The position numbers and the translations under genes were made by a program. This document shows, in pieces, positions 59,116 to 64,000 of a stretch of 64,000 nucleotides of DNA. How positions within the stretch are numbered: the first letter of the stretch is position 1; every line of letters begins with the position of its first letter. Source of the DNA: RGIG4708 sp045633845 (GTDB lineage Bacteria > Bacillota > Clostridia > UMGS1810); the NCBI GenBank assembly GCA_045633845.1, contig JAZQZC010000028.1, forward strand, positions 1 to 64,000, in the 5' to 3' direction. A model generated the notes under the pieces. The model was not told where the DNA came from. It worked only from the letters and a program-made list of their open reading frames with translations, and searched no databases.

Positions 59116-59400
59116 CTATTCACACTCCGCAAGTTTTTCTTCGTAGATCCGCTGCGCTTCGCCGTCGGCATTCAGGCAATATTCTGATATTTCGAGGTTT
59201 ATGTGAGCCATATCCTCATAGCCTTTTTTAAGCTGGTCGGTCAATCTTGCTTTTTTGTTTTGAATAATGTATTGCTTCATAGCATTTCTTATGAATTCAC
59301 TTCTGTTGAGTTTTTGCTCGGTGGCAAGGTTGTCAACCTCTGTGAGCAAAGCATCCGGCAAACTAACGAGTATCTTTTTTTGTCGTGACAAGATAATCAT
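59116..59400 (-). CDS. ndoAI: Antitoxin of the EndoA module (RHH protein)
   Basis: 94 residues. The ribbon-helix-helix domain is at the N-terminus (KKILVSLPDALLTEVDNLA, LNRSEFIRNAMKQYI). The C-terminal half is acidic and helical and should wrap the toxin. ATG 59400 is almost touching GGGGG, so translation may instead begin at TTG 59391 (better spacing). Confidence 0.88.
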   Translation of the reverse strand: MIILSRQKKILVSLPDALLTEVDNLATEQKLNRSEFIRNAMKQYIIQNKKARLTDQLKKGYEDMAHINLEISEYCLNADGEAQRIYEEKLAECE

Positions 59401-59483
59401 GCCCCCAATCCCACTTGCGGCTGTTTCGCCAAAATAATTACATACTTATTATATAAAATTGTGCGTCAAAAGTCAAATGCAGA

Positions 59484-60650
59484 TTATACCAGATAATTTA
59501 CAACATTTACTGTTTTGCCGTTTCGTATGTAGACACGGGGAACACGTTTGCCGATAACGCAAATGGTTTCATAGTTGATTGTACCCATAAGCTGCGCTAC
59601 GGATTCTACGGTAATTATATTATTGCCATCTGTTCCAAATAATATAACCTCATCACCGATATTTATGTCGTCAATATCCGTAACGTCAGCCATAAGTTGA
59701 TCCATACATATGTTTCCCACGGTGTTTACCTTTTTGCCGTTTATAAGAATTTGCGATTTGCCCGACAGCACTCTTGAGTAGCCGTCGGCATATCCTATGC
59801 CCACAGTTGCAATTCTTGTGCCCGGCTTTGCAATGTATTTTCCTCCGTAGCTTACAGGGGTGTCAATTTTCATTCTTTTTAAATTGGTAACAACTGATTT
59901 AAGCTGCATTGCAGGTTGTAATCCAAGGTTTGCAATGTCAACATCCTTGCTTGGTGCAAGGCCATATGTTATAATTCCGCAGCGTACCATATCAAGATGA
60001 TACTCAGGGTACTGAATTATGCCCGCAGAGTTGCACAAATGCTTTGTAGGTATATAAAGACCACGCTTTTCGAGCTCATTTATTATGTGCATAAATCGCT
60101 CATACTGGAGCTTTGTAAACTCTCTGTCGGCTTCATCAGCTCTTGCAAAGTGCGAAAATATTCCGTCAATTTGTATATTGGGCAGTGCCGCAATATCCAT
60201 TATGCTGTCAAGTATCCGTTCTTCGCGGTCGCTGCCAGAGCACACATAGCCTATCCGTGACATACCTGTGTCGAGCTTTATGTGTATTTTAGCCATTTTG
60301 TTAAGTGCAACCGCAGTGTCCGAAATTGACTTTGCAAATCGGTAGCCAAACACAACCGGCATAATATCGTTTTGAATTATCTTTTTTAAATCATCGCGAA
60401 AAATCACACCGAGAATCAATATAGGATTTGTAATTCCTGCATTTCTAAGCTGTATCGCTTCATCGGTAGTGGCAACGCCAAATGCATCTGCGCCGCTTGT
60501 GGCAAGTGTTGACGCCACCTCAAAAAAGCCATGACCGTATGCATCAGCTTTTACAATTGCCATAATTTTTGCGCTGGGTGATGTAATTTTTTTGATTTGC
60601 TGTATATTGTTTTCAATTGCGTCAAGGTTTATTTCAGCCCATGCTCTCAT
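59484..60650 (-). CDS. alr: Alanine racemase
   Basis: 388 residues, full length. PLP-lysine Lys34 in IVKADAYGHG, HIKLDTGMSRIGY, FSHFARADE, CNSAGI, RCGIITYGL, and the second catalytic Tyr in GIGYADGYSR. Makes D-alanine for peptidoglycan and influences spore germination. Part of the conserved acpS-ydcC-alr-ndoAI-ndoA neighbourhood. Confidence 0.95.
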   Translation of the reverse strand: MRAWAEINLDAIENNIQQIKKITSPSAKIMAIVKADAYGHGFFEVASTLATSGADAFGVATTDEAIQLRNAGITNPILILGVIFRDDLKKIIQNDIMPVVFGYRFAKSISDTAVALNKMAKIHIKLDTGMSRIGYVCSGSDREERILDSIMDIAALPNIQIDGIFSHFARADEADREFTKLQYERFMHIINELEKRGLYIPTKHLCNSAGIIQYPEYHLDMVRCGIITYGLAPSKDVDIANLGLQPAMQLKSVVTNLKRMKIDTPVSYGGKYIAKPGTRIATVGIGYADGYSRVLSGKSQILINGKKVNTVGNICMDQLMADVTDIDDINIGDEVILFGTDGNNIITVESVAQLMGTINYETICVIGKRVPRVYIRNGKTVNVVNYLV

Positions 60651-60667
60651 TTTGTTTACCTCGTATA

Positions 60668-61258
60668 TTAATATTGAAAAATATCCTCATCAACTTTGTT
60701 AAGTATTTTAAATTCTGAAAATTCCACAAATATTTTTTCGTTTCCGTCTTTATCATATACACCCATTTTGGTGGGAAGTATGGTTTTTGAATTTATCCAC
60801 AGCTTCATATTGCTTGCAAATTCAGGCGGGTTAATAATGTCGCATTCAAGGAGCGTGTCACCCGATACCGCTGCATTTGTTTGTATATAAGAAGCTTCGC
60901 CTACATAGTAGCTCTCAAAAAATGTGTTAATCAGCATAAGCATATTACTGCCCTCAACCGGTGCGCTTGTAACTTTGCCGTCGTTTATAATTTGTGCATT
61001 TTCGTCGCCCAGTATTATACTAAAATTTTCATAATCAAGCCTGTATCTTTCGCTTTCGCAGTCGTAAACTGCATTTATAGCGTAATTGTTTTTTGTTTTG
61101 TTTGAAGTTATTGTTACATTACATTTTGCACTGTAGCTTGATATATTGTAAAATCTTTGGTGTATTTTGTCGTGTATGCTTAATTTGTCGGCATTGCATC
61201 CCGACAAAACAAGCACAACAATCGTCGCAAATGTGAAAAGTCTTTTCAAAATAATCAC
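60668..61258 (-). CDS. LolA-like lipoprotein (YdcC-type)
   Basis: 196 residues. The signal peptide ends in the lipobox LVLSGC (Cys near 21), so the mature protein is lipid-anchored outside the membrane. The body has the strands expected for a LolA/LppX-like half-barrel (YSAKCNVTITSNKT, RYRLDYENFSII, MKLWINSKTILPTKMGVYD). Bacillus YdcC sits at the same place between acpS and alr and is a sporulation-associated lipoprotein. GTG 61258 is the assumed start. Confidence 0.8.
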   Translation of the reverse strand: MIILKRLFTFATIVVLVLSGCNADKLSIHDKIHQRFYNISSYSAKCNVTITSNKTKNNYAINAVYDCESERYRLDYENFSIILGDENAQIINDGKVTSAPVEGSNMLMLINTFFESYYVGEASYIQTNAAVSGDTLLECDIINPPEFASNMKLWINSKTILPTKMGVYDKDGNEKIFVEFSEFKILNKVDEDIFQY

Positions 61259-61266
61259 ATCCGATT

Positions 61267-62538
61267 TTAAATATATTTAATTGCATAGGGCAGAGCTTCG
61301 ATTATATCGCTTGGAGTAAGCCCGTATTCTCCTTTGTCAAATGATGCCATATCAGCCGCAAGGGAATGTATATATACTCCTGCAATTGCGGCGTCGGTCG
61401 CGTTTAATCCCTGCGCCTTAAAGGAGCAGATTGTGCCTGCAAGCACATCTCCGCTGCCGCCTGTTGCCATTCCCGGGTTGCCAAGAATATTGGTATATAC
61501 ATGGCTAGCGTTTGCAACCACTGTGCGATGGGATTTAAGCACAACTGTAATTCCGTATTGCCCGGCAAATTCATTTGCATATTCTGCGGTATTGCTCAGT
61601 GTATCCGAGGTGTCTTTCTTTACAAGGCGGGCAAATTCGCCTATGTGGGGTGTTATTACAATATCACTTTTTCGCTCTTTTAGTATATCTATATTCGCGC
61701 AAAGTGCATTTATTCCGTCGGCGTCAATAACAAGAGGCTTCAGGCACGAGGTAACAAGTGTTTTTACTATACTTGATATATCGCTGTTGTTGCCAAGTCC
61801 GGGGCCTATAAGCACGCAGTCCGATGCATTTGCCCTTTTGAGTATTTGCTCAATATCATCACTGGTAATAATGCCGTCATTATCTGCAAGGGGCACTGTC
61901 ATAACCTCGGGTGTTGCAATTTCAAATATACTGTTAAGGCTTTTCGGGCATCCAAGGCTTATAAGCCCTGCACCGCTTTTAAGAGCAGCCCTGCTGCTCA
62001 TTATAGCCGCACCTGTAAGTCCTTTTGAGCCTGCCAAAATAAACACTCTTCCGCAATCACCTTTGTGTATGCTTTTTTCTCTTTTTGTTATGAGCTTTGC
62101 CGCAATTTGAGGAGTAATGGCGCAGCTGCAGCCTTCACTTTCAAATCTGAAAATTGCTTTTGCATAATTTTTGTAATTTTTGTCTGTTTCGGTTGTTACA
62201 ACAGCAACGGCATAGTCTTTTTCGTGGCTGATTGACACCTCAACCTCCGTAATGCCTTTTTTTTCAAGCATATCTGTCAATTTTTTGCTGAACACAAAAT
62301 AAGGCTTGCCCAGCTCGTCGTGCATTACCGAAATATCGTCAAAATCAAATCCTCTAAGGCCTGTGCCCATAGCTTTAGAAAAGGCCTCTTTTGCTGCAAA
62401 AGAGGCTGCTGTATGCAAAAAACTGTTGTGTGTGCCTGCGTCAATTTCGGCAGGGGTGAGAATTTTGTGTGCAAATTTGTCTGATTTCATTGCCTTTTGG
62501 ATGCGGCAGATTTGCACAATGTCTATACCCACAGACAT
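61267..62538 (-). CDS. Fusion: holo-ACP synthase plus NAD(P)H-hydrate dehydratase
   Basis: 423 residues from ATG 62538 (MSVGIDIV, the usual AcpS N-terminus; another ATG two codons earlier). Residues 1-120 are AcpS: GIDIVQICRIQ with the metal Asp, and FAAKEAFSKAMGTG. The rest (about 140-423) is the NnrD dehydratase: RVFILAGSKGLTGAAIMSSRAAL, GPGLGN, VIDADGINAL, TPHIGEFARL, LKSHRTVV and NPGMATGGSGDVLAG. The NnrE epimerase domain that commonly accompanies NnrD is absent. Both halves retain their key motifs. One transfers phosphopantetheine to ACP; the other repairs hydrated NAD(P)H using ADP or ATP. Confidence 0.9.
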   Translation of the reverse strand: MSVGIDIVQICRIQKAMKSDKFAHKILTPAEIDAGTHNSFLHTAASFAAKEAFSKAMGTGLRGFDFDDISVMHDELGKPYFVFSKKLTDMLEKKGITEVEVSISHEKDYAVAVVTTETDKNYKNYAKAIFRFESEGCSCAITPQIAAKLITKREKSIHKGDCGRVFILAGSKGLTGAAIMSSRAALKSGAGLISLGCPKSLNSIFEIATPEVMTVPLADNDGIITSDDIEQILKRANASDCVLIGPGLGNNSDISSIVKTLVTSCLKPLVIDADGINALCANIDILKERKSDIVITPHIGEFARLVKKDTSDTLSNTAEYANEFAGQYGITVVLKSHRTVVANASHVYTNILGNPGMATGGSGDVLAGTICSFKAQGLNATDAAIAGVYIHSLAADMASFDKGEYGLTPSDIIEALPYAIKYI

Positions 62539-62545
62539 AAACATC

Positions 62546-63064
62546 CTACCTTTCGTACACCTTTCTCGGTGCAAATACACTTGCTGTTTCTATCATTTTT
62601 TTGGTTGGGTTAAATATAAGCTTTGTGCGTTTGCCGTCGTTGTCAAACACAATGTAGTATGCATCGGGGTGGTCGGGGGATATTGCCGCCATTATTACAG
62701 AGGCAAACTCGCCGTTTTCTTCATTTTCAAATCTTATATCACCAACAGGTGCCATAATTTCAATATTTGTAAATTTGAGTGATGATATTCTTTTTCTTTT
62801 TTTTCGGTTTATTATTTTGTCAACATCCATTTCGGAGTTGGTAATGCAATATTCATACTCAATGTTAAATGAGGTTATAACAAGGTATGCAGCGTATGCA
62901 ACCGCAGCATCAACAAGCACCACAATGCTTGACAGCATCGGTATTGCAGTAAACGGCAGTGTGAATATCCACATCGCAAGTGTTACAATTACCATACCTA
63001 TAACTGCAAGTATTTTAAAATTTGACTTTTTTTGTTTGATTATATGCTCTGTAAAAAAATCCAT
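62546..63064 (-). CDS. Small membrane protein, possibly DUF6106-like
   Basis: 172 residues. Two TM helices at about 18-40 and 43-65 (FKILAVIGMVIVTLAMWIFTL, IVVLVDAAVAYAAYLVI) follow an amphipathic N-terminus. The cytoplasmic part has strands YEYCITNSEMDVDKIINRKKRKRI and IEIMAPVGDIRFENEENGE, like a PH-type membrane domain. From memory it resembles the clostridial family DUF6106. Its stop lies 2 nt before the first possible ATG of the acpS fusion, so both are co-transcribed. Confidence 0.65.
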   Translation of the reverse strand: MDFFTEHIIKQKKSNFKILAVIGMVIVTLAMWIFTLPFTAIPMLSSIVVLVDAAVAYAAYLVITSFNIEYEYCITNSEMDVDKIINRKKRKRISSLKFTNIEIMAPVGDIRFENEENGEFASVIMAAISPDHPDAYYIVFDNDGKRTKLIFNPTKKMIETASVFAPRKVYER

Positions 63065-63133
63065 TAACTGTTCTCCTTTGTAAAATCTATGTATATTGTA
63101 TCACGTTTTTTTTTAGTTTACAAGACCTATAAC

Positions 63134-63171
63134 AAAAAAAGAAGCCGAGGGAGTTTTCCCTCAGCTTCAAT
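63134..63171 (-). terminator. Intrinsic terminator of the exported-protein gene
   Basis: Minus strand: GAAGCTGAGGGA, AAAC, TCCCTCGGCTTC, then TTTTTTT. Confidence 0.88.
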
Positions 63172-63177
63172 GTGAAA

Positions 63178-64000
63178 TTATTTGATAACTACAATTTCCT
63201 GTACTACGTCTTTGTAAATTCTTACAAATACTCTTTCAGGAGCAGCTTCGTCGTATTTCTGAATATCGCCGAAGTCACCAACAGTTACCTGTTTGTTTGA
63301 TTTTGTTGTATCTACAACGTAAACATCTGCGTCACCGAATGCAAGGTTTTCTATCGCACCATCGCCTGCCTGGAGGTTAAAGCTTGATGCAAACTTTTTG
63401 GTTACCTTACCGTAAACAGTTTTCATATTGTCTGAATGAGCTGTTGAGTATTCGGTGTCTTTTTTGGTTATATCGTGAAGCACGGTGATGTTGTCAATTT
63501 CGTTTGATGCATTTGTTTTAAACTGAATGATATCACCTCTTGTAAGGTTAACCTTACCGCTTGCGCCATCCTTTACAAGAATATCGTCTTCACTTGTCAT
63601 AAAGGTAACTTCCTTGCCGTTCATAAAGGCATAGAGCTTCTGAACGGTGTTTCCGTCTTCGTTCTGCATTGTAGTGATTTTATCTACTACGGCAATTGCG
63701 CTTTCTTCGTTTGCAACACCTGTAGAGTTTGTTACTATTATCGCCTGAGCATTGTAATCCTCTGTTACATTGAATACCAGTACGTCGTACTCGTTTTCGT
63801 TTACAAAGAATGACTTATCTCTGATTGAGTAATCGTCACTGTCTTTTGCAGTTGCAGGAATATCAAATATTACAGTGTTGCTTGTAACATTAACACTCAT
63901 GGTTTTACCAACAAGCTTTGAAGATGCTGCGTTGTAAACTACGCCCTCTTCCTGCATATTGAGTGTAAATTTATCCTCATCGATTTTTGATGATGTTACA
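63178..64000 (-). CDS. C-terminal part of a large beta-rich, probably exported protein (5' end outside window)
   Basis: The frame is open to the window edge (residues VTSSKIDEDKFTLN precede the first internal Met at 63957), so the start lies beyond 64000. The 274 visible residues are beta-rich and acidic with no cysteine. They contain repeated short barrel-like segments (VVYNAASSKLVGKTMSVNV, KVNLTRGDIIQFKTNASNEI, KTVYGKVTKKFASSFNLQ). Such C-terminal halves occur in clostridial S-layer or SLH-domain proteins, but no SLH repeat is visible here. Confidence 0.7.
   Translation of the reverse strand, partial: VTSSKIDEDKFTLNMQEEGVVYNAASSKLVGKTMSVNVTSNTVIFDIPATAKDSDDYSIRDKSFFVNENEYDVLVFNVTEDYNAQAIIVTNSTGVANEESAIAVVDKITTMQNEDGNTVQKLYAFMNGKEVTFMTSEDDILVKDGASGKVNLTRGDIIQFKTNASNEIDNITVLHDITKKDTEYSTAHSDNMKTVYGKVTKKFASSFNLQAGDGAIENLAFGDADVYVVDTTKSNKQVTVGDFGDIQKYDEAAPERVFVRIYKDVVQEIVVIK

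Noticed and set aside
1..64000. CRISPR arrays and rRNA genes
   Set aside because: No regularly spaced direct repeats and no rRNA-like conserved segments were seen.

Overview
The window comes from a spore-forming, strictly anaerobic member of the Clostridia (Bacillota), most likely a gut commensal. Sporulation is shown by sigK, spoVAC-spoVAD-spoVAE, spoVG and an alpha/beta-type SASP gene. Anaerobic life is shown by class III ribonucleotide reductase (nrdD/nrdG), Hdr/Flx electron-transfer proteins and a Na+-pump decarboxylase. Gut life is suggested by a bile-salt-hydrolase-family enzyme and plant or host glycan enzymes (GH106-like, a GH92 remnant, PL22-like). I cannot name the species.

Layout. 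1-2800 is the end of an integrative element: three small accessory genes and a large serine recombinase. 2864-5766 is an AT-rich cassette with its own promoter: CYTH protein, radical SAM protein with SPASM-like cysteines, a 20-residue candidate peptide and a two-TM protein of unknown function. 5868-14097 holds metF, an acyl-CoA synthetase behind a palindromic operator, a histidine phosphatase and two glycosidase-like genes, the second gutted. 14221-26880 (minus) is the main find. One operon encodes malate dehydrogenase, fumarase, HdrBCA, a Flx-like NADH module (MvhD/FlxD, two FeS proteins, FlxA) and a soluble fumarate reductase (FeS subunit plus flavoprotein), followed by a YidE/AspT-type transporter. 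It reads as an oxaloacetate-to-succinate route wired to a flavin-based electron-bifurcating module, with no membrane anchor. pckA (46833) and oadB with a tiny oadG-like gene (40283-41580) fit the same C4-dicarboxylate metabolism.

27320-33616 holds a PL22-like beta-propeller, a PspC protein, tRNA-Pro(GGG), a phenylacetate-CoA ligase/ACT pair, the bile salt hydrolase with a terminator-like hairpin over its Shine-Dalgarno, and formyl-THF cyclo-ligase. 33703-44676 holds a Ca2+-type P-ATPase, sigK, proBAC, oadB and nrdG/nrdD (with NrdR boxes and a leader terminator). 44994-56974 holds glnS, pckA, SASP, an SSB-like protein, yebC (behind a large structured leader), murA, a WalJ-type hydrolase, spoVA genes, spoVG and murC. 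56998-64000 holds an AT-rich glycosyltransferase/XRE pair, then the conserved acpS-ydcC-alr-ndoAI-ndoA neighbourhood (acpS fused to nnrD), and ends inside an exported repeat-type protein.

Non-coding DNA is unusually informative: near-consensus sigma-A promoters, strong hairpin terminators, a dispersed structured repeat downstream of two operons (15648 and 42384), MITE-like palindromes, and structured regions at 48479-48656 and 50125-50398. All family assignments are from reading the sequence; no database search was run.
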